A stretch of 64,000 nucleotides of DNA from NCBI GenBank assembly GCA_020637335.1, contig JACJWC010000001.1, positions 310,001 to 374,000 of the forward strand. Direction: 5' to 3'. Both the position numbers and the translations under genes were made by a program. A model generated the notes under the pieces. The model searched no databases. It had not been told where the DNA came from and saw only the letters and a program-made list of their open reading frames with translations. The stretch's first letter is position 1, and the number at the start of each line of letters is the position of its first letter. Positions 33,087 to 42,145 of the stretch are shown here, one piece after another. The stretch is from Acidobacteriota bacterium. Its GTDB lineage: Bacteria > Acidobacteriota > Holophagae > Acanthopleuribacterales > Acanthopleuribacteraceae.

Positions 33087-34517
33087 ATGTCTAAACGGTT
33101 CCCGGCTTCTCTGTACAACTGGATCTCCATGGCGGGAGTCCTGGTTACCCTGCTTGCTTTTGGCGCATTTGTTGTCTTGGTCCTTTTAGAGCAAACCTCT
33201 AGCCAAAGTTCTCCTTACCTCGGCATACTCACTTTTTTAATTGTTCCAATATTTCTTATTCTGGGATTGGCCCTGATTCCGCTTGGCATGTGGCGATATC
33301 GCAAGCGTCACCAAGCGGGTGCCAAATACCCATTGGTCGATTTTGGCGATCCTAAGGTTCGTGCCAGTTTCTGGACGTTTGCTTTGGGAACTGCTGGTTT
33401 AATGCTTTTGAGTGGGTTTGGGTCCTACCGCTTGTATGAATTCAGTGAGTCCAACGTCTTTTGTGGCGAAACCTGTCATACCGTAATGGAGCCGGAATAT
33501 GTAGCCCATCAACAGGGCCCTCATGCTGAAATTGATTGCGTTGGCTGCCATGTGGGTGAAGGCATTGACTCGTATGTCCACGCCAAGATGTCCGGGGTAC
33601 GCCAGCTCTTTAAAGCGGTGGGTGGCACCTATGCCAAGCCGATTCCCACTCCGGTTCACAATATGCGTTCGCCCGAAGGGACCTGCTTGAACTGCCATGA
33701 CATGGACCAGATGGGTACCAAATTCAAACGTTACACCCACTTCTTTGGCGACGAAGAAAACCAGCCGGAATGGTCCTACGACTTGCTTTTTGACTTAGAT
33801 GGGACCAAGGGTATTAGCAAAGGCGTCCATTGGCATATCAAGGAGCCGGTTGATATTCTGCGCGATCCGGAGGATCCCAACAAGGTTCAAGCCGTCCGGA
33901 TTACCCAAGCGGATGGCAGTGAGCGTCTCTTTATCAAAGGAAAAGACCGCACGATTGATCCTAATGCGGAATGGAAACGCATGGATTGTTTGGATTGTCA
34001 CAATCGTCCGGCGCACCGCTATGAACGGCCTGCGCGTCTAATCGATGGCTTGTTGGCGGACGGGACCTTGGATAAGGGTTTGCCAAACATAAAAAGCAAC
34101 GCGCGAAATATTCTGGAGCAGGCAGCGGATCAGGAAACGCGTGAAGCGGGATTAAATCTAATTGCGGCTGCGGACTTTTCCCCACAATCCAGTGATGCCG
34201 CTACGGTTCAGTCGATAAAAGATGCGCTTAGCCAGCTCTACGCCTCACAAATGTTCCCGGGCATGAAGGTGGATTGGCGGACCCATTACAATTACGGTGG
34301 TCACCAGGTGTTCCCGGGTTGCATGCGCTGCCACGATGGCAAACATAAGGACGATACGGGCAAAGCGATCCCGGATGATTGCGAAACCTGTCACAGCATC
34401 ACCCGCATTAAAGGTGGGGATCAAATTGAGACTGGAACCAGCCTGGAATTTAAACATCCCGATGGCGAAGAGGACTGGATGGATGATGGCTGTTGGGATT
34501 GTCACGGACCCGAATAA
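33087..34517 (+). CDS. Membrane-anchored seven-haem cytochrome c (NapC/NirT-related N-terminus)
   Basis: 476 residues from ATG 33087 with GGAGGG upstream. Three hydrophobic segments (about 8-35, 45-70 and 95-120) anchor it. Haem motifs: CGETCH (126, an unusual CX3CH), CVGCH (151), CLNCH (200), CLDCH (301), CMRCH (412), CETCH (432) and CWDCH (469), seven in all. The MEPEYVAHQQGPH stretch after the first motif is typical of the family, which carries electrons from the quinol pool to periplasmic reductases or outer partners. No terminal reductase is next to it. A bidirectional terminator follows. Confidence 0.9.
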   Translation: MSKRFPASLYNWISMAGVLVTLLAFGAFVVLVLLEQTSSQSSPYLGILTFLIVPIFLILGLALIPLGMWRYRKRHQAGAKYPLVDFGDPKVRASFWTFALGTAGLMLLSGFGSYRLYEFSESNVFCGETCHTVMEPEYVAHQQGPHAEIDCVGCHVGEGIDSYVHAKMSGVRQLFKAVGGTYAKPIPTPVHNMRSPEGTCLNCHDMDQMGTKFKRYTHFFGDEENQPEWSYDLLFDLDGTKGISKGVHWHIKEPVDILRDPEDPNKVQAVRITQADGSERLFIKGKDRTIDPNAEWKRMDCLDCHNRPAHRYERPARLIDGLLADGTLDKGLPNIKSNARNILEQAADQETREAGLNLIAAADFSPQSSDAATVQSIKDALSQLYASQMFPGMKVDWRTHYNYGGHQVFPGCMRCHDGKHKDDTGKAIPDDCETCHSITRIKGGDQIETGTSLEFKHPDGEEDWMDDGCWDCHGPE

Positions 34518-34536
34518 GCCGTCAGTTCCTGAAAAT

Positions 34537-34568
34537 AAAAAAGGCACCCAATTTGGGTGCCTTTTTTT
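34537..34568. terminator. Bidirectional terminator between cytochrome and fusA
   Basis: AAAAAAGGCACCC-AATT-GGGTGCCTTTTTTT: a strong stem with A-run and T-run on opposite sides, serving both converging genes. Confidence 0.92.
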
Positions 34569-34583
34569 AGATAGAAGTTTCGA

Positions 34584-36674
34584 TTAATCTTCGTTGAGTT
34601 TGTCGCGACGCTCTGCCATTACTTTTTCAGCAATGTTGCTGGGCGCCGGTTCGTACTTTTCGAATTCCATGGTGAAGCTGGCTTTACCGCTGGTCAAACT
34701 GCGCAGGTTAGTCGAATATCCGAACATTTCACCCAAGGGAACGGAAGCGTTAATTAAACACGTTCCATCCGGAAGCGAATCGATGCCAGAAATAATGCCG
34801 CGGCGTGAAGACAAGCTACCAACAACCGAACCTTGATATTCCGAAGGCGATTCAACCACGACTTTCATGATGGGTTCCAAGAGAACGGGGCCAGCCGAGC
34901 GGATCGCACCGCGCATCGCGGCACGGGACGCAATTCGGAAGGCCATTTCACTGGAGTCAACATCGTGGTATTTACCGTCGTCCAGGGTGACGCCAACCCG
35001 GATTACAGGGAATCCGGCCAGAGGGCCTTTGTCCATAACATCGCGGAAACCTTTTTCGCAGGCGGGGATGTATTCGCCCGGGATCGCGCCACCTTTGATG
35101 TTGTTGACAAATTGGAAGTTATCACTGGAATCGGAGTCCAGCGGGAAGATCGTGCCCACAACGCAGCCATACTGACCGGAACCACCCGTTTGTTTTTTGT
35201 GGGTGTAGTCGTAGTTGGATTTGCGGGTGATAGTTTCACGATAGTTGACCTGGGGCTGACCCACTTCAACTTCGGCCTTGTATTCGCGACGCAGACGCTC
35301 AATGTAAACGTCCAAGTGCAACTCGCCCATACCCGAAATGATCGTTTCGAGCGATTCTTCATCGATTTTAACTTTGAAGGTGGGATCCTCTTTCATAAAA
35401 CGGTTCAAACCTTTGGACATGCGCGTATTTGACTCGTTGTCCTTGCCTTTAACAGCCAGGCTGATAACCGGTTCAGGTACGTAGATCGATTCACAGGTGA
35501 AGTGGATGTCTTCAGAACAGAACGTGTCACCAGAGCTGCAGTCAACGCCGACCATTGCGATGATATCGCCAGCGCCAGCCGAATCGATATTTTCGCGGTC
35601 ATTAGCGTGCATGCGCACCAGACGACCGACCCGGATCTTTTTACCGGTACGGGCATTGACAATCTGCGTGCCTTTGGTCAAGGTGCCTTGATATACGCGG
35701 GTATAGGTCAACTGACCGAATTGCTCGTCGGTGATTTTGAAGGCCAAGCAGCACAGCGGCAGACTGGGATCGGGTTCCAAGGTCACGTCCTGGTTGTTTT
35801 CCAGGTCGGTGGCTACTTGTTTTTCCGCTTCGAGCGGAGAGGGCAGGTAACGCAGAACCGCATCCAACAGTTTTTGAACGCCTTTGTTTTTAAACGCTGA
35901 ACCCATGAACACAGGTACAATGCCCAGACTCAAAGTCGCGGTTTTCACGGTTTCGTGAATCAGGTCCTCGGGAACTTCTTCGCCTTCCAGCAGGAGTTCC
36001 ATGAGCTGATCGTTGTAGTCGGAAAGGGCTTCCAACATTTCTTCGCGACGCGCTTGGGCTTCGCTGACCAAATTGGCTGGAATCTCATCTTCGCGGACGG
36101 TTTCGCCGTTATCGCCGACGTTGTAATAAGCCTTCATTTTGATCAGGTCTACCACGCCGTTAAACTTGTCTTCAGCGCCGATCGGGATTTGCATAGGCAC
36201 CGGATTCAAATTCAATTTGTCTTTTAATTCGCGAATACCTTTTTGGTAGTCGGCACCTGTTCGGTCCATTTTGTTGATGAAGACCAGGCGTGGAACGCGA
36301 TAGCGCTTCATTTGACGGTCCACCGTAATGGACTGGGATTGCACCCCGCCTACCGAGCACAGCACCAGGATGGCGCCGTCCAGGACGCGCAGGGAGCGCT
36401 CAACTTCAACGGTGAAATCGACGTGGCCCGGGGTGTCAATGATGTTAATCATGTTGTCTTCCCAGTACACGGTGGTCGAAGCGGAGGTAATGGTAATCCC
36501 CCGTTCCTTCTCCAATTCCATGTGGTCCATGGTGGCACCAGATCCGCCGCCGCGGACTTCTTCGATTTTGTGGATGCGTCCAGCGTAGTACAGGATGCGT
36601 TCCGTCAGGGTGGTTTTTCCGCTATCAATGTGCGCGGAAATGCCGATGTTTCTCATTTTTGCAATATCGTTCAT
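34584..36674 (-). CDS. fusA: Elongation factor G, mitochondrial/spd-like type
   Basis: 696 residues, complete. This GTPase moves tRNA and mRNA on the ribosome. G1 is AHIDSGKTT, then G3 DTPGHVDFT and G4 NKMDRTG. The switch I region reads EVRGGGSGATMDHME, with an insertion relative to the usual EVHDGAATMDWM; this is shared with mitochondrial EF-G1 and the spd-EF-G1 group. It stands alone, without the rpsL-rpsG-tuf genes that usually flank fusA, so a second, canonical EF-G may exist elsewhere. ATG 36674 has a weak ribosome site. Confidence 0.95.
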   Translation of the reverse strand: MNDIAKMRNIGISAHIDSGKTTLTERILYYAGRIHKIEEVRGGGSGATMDHMELEKERGITITSASTTVYWEDNMINIIDTPGHVDFTVEVERSLRVLDGAILVLCSVGGVQSQSITVDRQMKRYRVPRLVFINKMDRTGADYQKGIRELKDKLNLNPVPMQIPIGAEDKFNGVVDLIKMKAYYNVGDNGETVREDEIPANLVSEAQARREEMLEALSDYNDQLMELLLEGEEVPEDLIHETVKTATLSLGIVPVFMGSAFKNKGVQKLLDAVLRYLPSPLEAEKQVATDLENNQDVTLEPDPSLPLCCLAFKITDEQFGQLTYTRVYQGTLTKGTQIVNARTGKKIRVGRLVRMHANDRENIDSAGAGDIIAMVGVDCSSGDTFCSEDIHFTCESIYVPEPVISLAVKGKDNESNTRMSKGLNRFMKEDPTFKVKIDEESLETIISGMGELHLDVYIERLRREYKAEVEVGQPQVNYRETITRKSNYDYTHKKQTGGSGQYGCVVGTIFPLDSDSSDNFQFVNNIKGGAIPGEYIPACEKGFRDVMDKGPLAGFPVIRVGVTLDDGKYHDVDSSEMAFRIASRAAMRGAIRSAGPVLLEPIMKVVVESPSEYQGSVVGSLSSRRGIISGIDSLPDGTCLINASVPLGEMFGYSTNLRSLTSGKASFTMEFEKYEPAPSNIAEKVMAERRDKLNED

Positions 36675-36996
36675 GCTGATTTTTTTCCCTCAACAGAGTT
36701 TCGCCGGTCTTCTTTTTGGCCAAGCCACCACCCGATGGCTGATAGATGGAAAGGGTACTGGGGTGGGAGCTACCGGTGCCAAGCCATGCACAGACCGCAG
36801 AAGTCTATACGAATCTGCGCATTCGCGCAAGCAAAAGCTTTGAGGAAAACCACAAAAATTCAATGCTTTTGCGTGGTTTGGCCGGCTGGCAGTTTCAATT
36901 GACGACCTATCGGCTTCATGATACCGTTGAGTCGATCTTCAGGGGCGAAAGCACTTTGTCTACCACCACTAATTGGAACGGTTTTGATAACCTGCC
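36675..36996. other. 322-base intergenic region between fusA and the TPR gene
   Basis: No convincing gene. An ORF at 36746-37006 has no ribosome site and a composition unlike a protein. On the minus strand TATAGA (36804-36809) with a distant TTGCTT (36829-36834, 19-base spacing) is a possible fusA promoter, giving a ~130-base leader. No known riboswitch was recognised. Confidence 0.4.
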
Positions 36997-39990
36997 ATGG
37001 CAATAAATCGGAGTAAAATTCTCGCAGTCGCTGATAAATACATCGCGCAACAAAAGTATGACAAAGCGCTCAATGAACTTTTGAAATTGGTGCAAAGCTC
37101 TCCAAATGACACCAATCTCCTGAACAAAATCGGCGATTTATACAGCCAACTGGGCAATACCAAAAGTGCAATTCCCTACTTTGAAAAAGTAGCCGAATCC
37201 TATCGCAAGGGTGGTTTTTATCCCAAGACCATTGCGTTGTACAAAAAAATTATTCGCATGGATCCAGCCTACATGGAGGGCCGCGAAAAGTTAGTCGACC
37301 TGTTTATTCAACAGGGCCACAACTCTGAAGCCAAAGCCGAACTGAAAGGTATGTCGCAGCATTACCTGGAAAATAATTTGCCGGCTCGGGCTATGGCTGC
37401 GTTGGAAAAAATTGTCCAAATCGAACCCAACAATCTGGATGCGCGCATCAAATTGACCGAGATCCTGATTCGAGAAGGCAAAAATGATGAAGCTTCGGCC
37501 CACTTCTATAAGATGGGCCAGGAACTTCTCGAAAAGAACATGGTTCAGGAAGCGCGAAAAATCCTGAGCCAAGCCGTCAAATTTGACGAACGAAACGTCA
37601 AGATTCAGGTTTTGCTGGCCCGTACGATCCTCGCTGAAGGCAAGGTGGATGAGGCGATCAAACACCTGACCGAGCTGTGTGAAAGCAATCCGCGCGAGGT
37701 CGAAGGTGTACTGACGTTGGGGCGCGCTTATTTAAGCAAGCAAATGTATTCCGAGGCGAAAGCCTGTTTTTTACGCGCTGCGCATATTGATCCGTCCCAA
37801 ACGCATGCCTTGGAGGATGTCGCCAAACAGCTGATTGAGGCCGGATTACACGATGAAGCGTTCGAGGCGTTGATTCCGGTTGCCGACGGCCTGTTGCGCA
37901 AAGGCGATTCCGAAGAAGCGACCCGATTGTTTCGCCTGGTGCTCTACGCCAATGAACGCCATAAGCCTTCATTGGAAAAATTGGTGGCCATTTACAAAAG
38001 CGCCAATCAACTGCCAAATGCGATCTTAACCTTTGAAAAACTTATCAATTATTGTTTAGAAGAGGGGGATCAAGCCGCCGCCAAGGATTACATTCTGCAA
38101 TTGTTGGAATTGGATCCCGATAACCTGGAGTGGCGGTCGCGCATGGATTCGTTGGGGGGTGGCGCACCGCTCGTTTTGGAAAAGCAGGAAGCCAAAGCGG
38201 TACCTGTTGCGAGCCCTGAACCCAAGCCGGTGGTCGAAGAGGTCGACCAGTCCTCCTTGCTTTCGATTGATGGTTCTCAAGAATTGTCCATGGAACCGGA
38301 TGATCCGGAAACCCAAATCCAGAACCATTTGACCGAAGCCGATGTTTTTATGAAATACGGCATTATTGATCAGGCCTTAACCCACCTGCTGGCCATCATC
38401 GACATCAATCCCCGCCACTTTGATGCCAATCAAAAACTCAAACAAATTTACATGGACCGCCGTGAGCCCGACAAAGCAGTCGCGTGTTTGACTAATATGG
38501 CCTCGATTGCAATGGAGCAAGGCGATTTAGGCCAGGCTGAAGATTTATTAAATGAGGCTGAGGAAATAAAACCCGGCATCTCCCGTCTTTATCGCGGTCA
38601 GTTGGAGTCCCTGCGCCACAAGGACCGGACCGAAAATGACCTGTTTGCCCAAGGTGATGGTTTTGAATTGGATCTGGCTTCGCCGCCTTCAGAAGAGGTC
38701 ATCGCAGCCGACCAAATCCACTTTGAAGAGCCGAAGTCGGATTTGGTAATTGAGGATGTCGCGGCACACGACGTACTCGATATGAAAATCCTGGCCCAGG
38801 ATGCTGCTGAAATCGAAGATTGGTCTTTGGATATTCCGCGAACGGATGCACCTAAATCCGAACCCAGTATGGAGTTGGATTTCAGTGTGGGCGATGCCCA
38901 TGAAATGCTCGCGGACGAAATTAACCTGGACGAACCGGTTGCTTTTGAAGATTCCGTCGAACATACCGAAGTGCTCGAGCCAGAATTTGAGGAACCGGCC
39001 ATTGATGCCTTTGACGAATCCGATTTGGAAATTTTTGAGCAGGAAGACGAATCGGCCTCGCGTGCCTTTGATTCTGGATCCATTGAAGTCGAGGATTTTG
39101 ACCACCTGGATTTGGTTGAATCTTCAGAGAGTGTGGATGATTCTTTAGGGCTTGAAGTTCCGATTGAGGTCGAACCCCAACCCGAACCGACCATTGAGGC
39201 CAAACTGCCACCGCAACCGCCTCCGGTTCCGGTGGCTGCCAGCTCCCCACCGCCCGTACCGGCCGAGGAAATTGAAGAGATCGAGGAAATCGAATTTTTT
39301 CTGTCCATGGATGCGGTTGACGATGCGCGCAATCTCTTGCGAGAAGCGTTGGAAAAATATGGCCGCGTCCCTGAATTGGTCGCCTATGAAGAACAGTTGT
39401 TGCCTAAATTGCCTTCCGCACCGCAGCCGAGCCCCAGTTCTTCGACTGCATCCGGCAACCTCTTTGAAAGTGATGGAACCGGTTTCTTTGATCTTGCCGC
39501 CGAGTTGCAGGACGAAATATTTGACGAAGACATTTCCGAGGTTACGGATAATGCTTCTCAGGAGGAGATCCAATCCGTGGATGAACTCTTCGAAGAATTT
39601 AAAAAAGGTGTTGCTGAGCAAATCGACGATGAAGATTACGAAACCCATTACGATCTGGGCATTGCCTATAAAGAAATGGGTTTGGTTGAAGAGTCCATCA
39701 AGGAATTCGAAAAAGCCATGGGCGACAACAGCCGGTTTATGGAATGTACGGCCATGATTGGTGCGTGTTTGATCGAACTGGGCCGATCGGAAGAAGCGGT
39801 TTCTCATTATGAGCGCGCGCTTACGAGTCCCAACCTCAAACCAGAGGACCGCTTGGCCATAACCTACGAGTGTGGGCTTGCCAATGAAGGATTGGGTGAG
39901 TTGGACCGCGCTTTGGAATTATTTCGTTCCATCCAAAATGAGAATCCGAAGTATCGAGATGTAGAAAGCCGAATCGCAGCTTTGGTATAA
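36997..39990 (+). CDS. Large TPR-repeat protein with acidic linker
   Basis: 997 residues, no signal peptide. Residues ~10-400 and ~430-545 carry TPR-type helix pairs (GDLYSQLGNTKSAIPYFEKV; LGRAYLSKQMYSEAKACFLR). Residues ~550-800 are strongly acidic and Pro-rich, likely disordered. The last ~110 residues (about 885-997) return to TPR repeats starting at YDLGIAYKEMGLVEESIKEF. It looks like a scaffold of the type seen in Acidobacteriota and myxobacteria; FimV/pilus or secretion scaffold roles are possible but unproven. The recA promoter lies on top of its last codons. Confidence 0.85.
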   Translation: MAINRSKILAVADKYIAQQKYDKALNELLKLVQSSPNDTNLLNKIGDLYSQLGNTKSAIPYFEKVAESYRKGGFYPKTIALYKKIIRMDPAYMEGREKLVDLFIQQGHNSEAKAELKGMSQHYLENNLPARAMAALEKIVQIEPNNLDARIKLTEILIREGKNDEASAHFYKMGQELLEKNMVQEARKILSQAVKFDERNVKIQVLLARTILAEGKVDEAIKHLTELCESNPREVEGVLTLGRAYLSKQMYSEAKACFLRAAHIDPSQTHALEDVAKQLIEAGLHDEAFEALIPVADGLLRKGDSEEATRLFRLVLYANERHKPSLEKLVAIYKSANQLPNAILTFEKLINYCLEEGDQAAAKDYILQLLELDPDNLEWRSRMDSLGGGAPLVLEKQEAKAVPVASPEPKPVVEEVDQSSLLSIDGSQELSMEPDDPETQIQNHLTEADVFMKYGIIDQALTHLLAIIDINPRHFDANQKLKQIYMDRREPDKAVACLTNMASIAMEQGDLGQAEDLLNEAEEIKPGISRLYRGQLESLRHKDRTENDLFAQGDGFELDLASPPSEEVIAADQIHFEEPKSDLVIEDVAAHDVLDMKILAQDAAEIEDWSLDIPRTDAPKSEPSMELDFSVGDAHEMLADEINLDEPVAFEDSVEHTEVLEPEFEEPAIDAFDESDLEIFEQEDESASRAFDSGSIEVEDFDHLDLVESSESVDDSLGLEVPIEVEPQPEPTIEAKLPPQPPPVPVAASSPPPVPAEEIEEIEEIEFFLSMDAVDDARNLLREALEKYGRVPELVAYEEQLLPKLPSAPQPSPSSSTASGNLFESDGTGFFDLAAELQDEIFDEDISEVTDNASQEEIQSVDELFEEFKKGVAEQIDDEDYETHYDLGIAYKEMGLVEESIKEFEKAMGDNSRFMECTAMIGACLIELGRSEEAVSHYERALTSPNLKPEDRLAITYECGLANEGLGELDRALELFRSIQNENPKYRDVESRIAALV

Positions 39991-39991
39991 T
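39983..39991 (+). promoter_or_regulatory. Extended -10 promoter of recA
   Basis: TGGTATAAT, an extended -10 with perfect TATAAT at 39986-39991, overlaps the last codons of the TPR gene, 44 bases before recA. No good -35 and no recognised LexA box were found. Confidence 0.6.
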
Positions 39992-40035
39992 CGGAAAAGT
40001 CTTTTTCGGCGTAAATTCAAACTAAAGGTAAAGTC

Positions 40036-41055
40036 ATGTCAAATGTAGATGCTGCCCAAAAACAACGAGCGCTTGAATTGGCCATGAGCCAAATCGAAAA
40101 GCAGTTTGGCAAAGGGTCGATCCAGGTCCTAGGTGCCAAAGAGATTACAAAGATCCCCGTTATCCCAACCGGGTCGATCGCGTTGGATGCAGCATTGGGC
40201 TGTGGCGGTGTGCCGCGCGGCCGAATCGTTGAAATTTACGGACCTGAATCTTCGGGTAAAACGACCCTGACTTTGCATATCGTTGCCGAAGCTCAGAAAT
40301 TAGGCGGGGTTGCCGCGTTTGTTGATGCCGAGCATGCTTTAGATCCCGAATATGCGCAAAAACTGGGCGTGGATGTTTCCAACTTACTGATTTCACAGCC
40401 GGATAGCGGTGAACAAGCGCTGGAGATTGCCGAGGTTTTGGTCCGCAGCGGGGCCGTTGATGTCATTGTGGTCGACTCCGTTGCTGCCCTGGTGCCCAAA
40501 GCCGAGTTGGAAGGGGAAATGGGCGATTCACACATGGGTTTGCAAGCCCGGCTCATGTCGCAAGCGCTGCGAAAATTGACGGCGGTGGTATCGCGTTCCA
40601 ATACCTGTTTGATTTTCATCAATCAGATCCGTATGAAAATTGGCGTTATGTTTGGGAACCCGGAAACGACCACCGGTGGCAATGCTCTGAAATTCTATAG
40701 TTCGGTACGCTTGGACATTCGCAAGATCGCAACCTTAAAAAGTGGCGATGACGTGGTTGGAAGTCGGACCCGGGTCAAAGTCGTCAAAAACAAGGTAGCT
40801 CCACCCTTTAGTCAGGCGGAGTTCGATATCTTGTATGGTGAAGGCATTAGCCGCTACGGCGAGATTCTCGACCTGGGTGTTGAAAACAAACTGGTTGAAA
40901 AAAGTGGTGCATGGTATTCCTACGATGGAAACCGTCTGGGCCAGGGCCGTGACAATGTGGTGCGTTTCCTGAAAGAAAACGAGGCAGTGGCTGCGGAAAT
41001 CGACCAAAAAATCCGCCAAAAAGGCATGAAATCAAAATCCTCGGATGCCGATTAA
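40036..41055 (+). CDS. recA: Recombinase A
   Basis: 339 residues, normal length. RecA coats single-stranded DNA, pairs homologues and triggers the SOS response. Seen: KQFGKGSIQVLG, Walker A GPESSGKT (69-76), AFVDAEHALDPEYA, VIVVDSVAALVPKAE, and the L2 region (NQIRMKIGVMFGNPETTTGG). ATG 40036 is preceded by AAAGG. It probably has its own promoter (extended -10). The tRNA-Phe gene follows 47 bases downstream. Confidence 0.98.
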   Translation: MSNVDAAQKQRALELAMSQIEKQFGKGSIQVLGAKEITKIPVIPTGSIALDAALGCGGVPRGRIVEIYGPESSGKTTLTLHIVAEAQKLGGVAAFVDAEHALDPEYAQKLGVDVSNLLISQPDSGEQALEIAEVLVRSGAVDVIVVDSVAALVPKAELEGEMGDSHMGLQARLMSQALRKLTAVVSRSNTCLIFINQIRMKIGVMFGNPETTTGGNALKFYSSVRLDIRKIATLKSGDDVVGSRTRVKVVKNKVAPPFSQAEFDILYGEGISRYGEILDLGVENKLVEKSGAWYSYDGNRLGQGRDNVVRFLKENEAVAAEIDQKIRQKGMKSKSSDAD

Positions 41056-41062
41056 ATTTACC

Positions 41063-41090
41063 TTGACCAGGCTCCTTTGAATTTGATACC
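41063..41090 (+). promoter_or_regulatory. Possible promoter of tRNA-Phe
   Basis: TTGACC (41063-41068), 16-base spacer, GATACC (41085-41090). A start near 41097 would give a short 5' leader before the tRNA at 41103. The -10 is weak. Confidence 0.4.
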
Positions 41091-41102
41091 TTTGCGCCTG
41101 TT

Positions 41103-41178
<76 letters not shown>

Positions 41179-41211
41179 TCCCTTTGGGGTTACCAGCAAG
41201 GAATTGCGATC

Positions 41212-42090
41212 ATGAACCCGGTTGTTTTGAAGCTTGATTTACCTGGGTATCGCAAAGTGGCAAGTGGCAAAGTTCGCGAGATATTTGATCTCGGTGCCAG
41301 TTTTTTATTTGTCGCCACTGACCGCATTTCTGCATTTGATTGCATCATGCCTCAGGGCATTCCGGGCAAAGGTAGGATTCTCACCCAACTCTCCCGATTC
41401 TGGTTTGAGTACCTGGCCGATCAACCGCCCAATCACCTGATTTCTACCGAACTTTCCGACTTACCTGCGGATTTGGCCCCCTTCCACGAGCAATTGGACG
41501 GTCGTTTCATGATCGTTCAGAAGTTGGAGATGATTCCAGTAGAGTGCGTGGTGCGCGGCTACTTGGTGGGCAGTGGATTTAAGGAATATCAGGCGCAAGG
41601 CTCCGTGTGTGGCTTGAAATTGCCAGCTGGCTTAAAGCTGGCCGATCGATTACCAGAACCGATCTTCACCCCTGCAGCCAAAGCGCAGAGCGGGCATGAT
41701 GAAAATATCGCCTTTGAAACGATGGTAGAGCGTATTGGCCAGGCACGTGCTGAGGCGTTGCGTGCTTTATCGCTTGATATTTACCAACGTGCGGCTAAAT
41801 ATGCGTTAACACGCGGCGTGATTATTGCCGACACCAAATTCGAATTTGGCTTGTGGGGAAGTACTTTAGTTTTGGCCGATGAAGTGCTCACACCGGATTC
41901 CAGCCGTTATTGGCCTGTCGACGCCTATCGAGCCGGTGCCAATCCGCCGAGCTTTGATAAACAGTATTTGCGCGACTACCTGGAGGGCTTGAGTTGGGAT
42001 AAAACGCCACCTGCCCCCAACTTACCCGATGACATTGTTGCGGGAACGGCCAAACGCTATCAGGAGTGTTTCTCCCTTTTAACTTCCTGA
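41212..42090 (+). CDS. purC: SAICAR synthetase
   Basis: 292 residues from ATG 41212 with AAGGAA upstream; a reading from 41146 overlaps the tRNA and is rejected. It joins aspartate to CAIR in step 7/8 of purine synthesis. Seen: ASGKVREIFDLG, ATDRISAFDCIMPQGIPGKG, VECVVRGYLVGSGFKEY and ADTKFEFGL, typical of the long (yeast/Thermotoga-like) form. It is distant from purS-purQ, so purine genes are scattered. Confidence 0.96.
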   Translation: MNPVVLKLDLPGYRKVASGKVREIFDLGASFLFVATDRISAFDCIMPQGIPGKGRILTQLSRFWFEYLADQPPNHLISTELSDLPADLAPFHEQLDGRFMIVQKLEMIPVECVVRGYLVGSGFKEYQAQGSVCGLKLPAGLKLADRLPEPIFTPAAKAQSGHDENIAFETMVERIGQARAEALRALSLDIYQRAAKYALTRGVIIADTKFEFGLWGSTLVLADEVLTPDSSRYWPVDAYRAGANPPSFDKQYLRDYLEGLSWDKTPPAPNLPDDIVAGTAKRYQECFSLLTS

Positions 42091-42105
42091 ACCCAGATTT
42101 CCTTT

Positions 42106-42114
42106 TGCTACAAT
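42106..42114 (+). promoter_or_regulatory. Extended -10 promoter upstream of the 970-residue protein
   Basis: TGCTACAAT (extended -10, five of six in the hexamer), 31 bases before the ATG at 42146; no clear -35. Confidence 0.45.
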
Positions 42115-42145
42115 ATGTTTCCGTCTGCCCTGCTGGAGTTTTTGG

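Noticed and set aside
34833..35432. 199-codon plus-strand reading inside fusA
   Set aside because: It is antisense to conserved EF-G codons and has no ribosome site.
36746..37006. Possible small gene upstream of the TPR protein
   Set aside because: No ribosome site, odd composition, overlaps the start of the TPR gene in another frame.
38598..39332. 244-codon Ser-rich reading on the minus strand inside the TPR gene
   Set aside because: It is the antisense of the acidic Glu/Asp-rich linker; Ser/Thr runs arise from complementing such codons.
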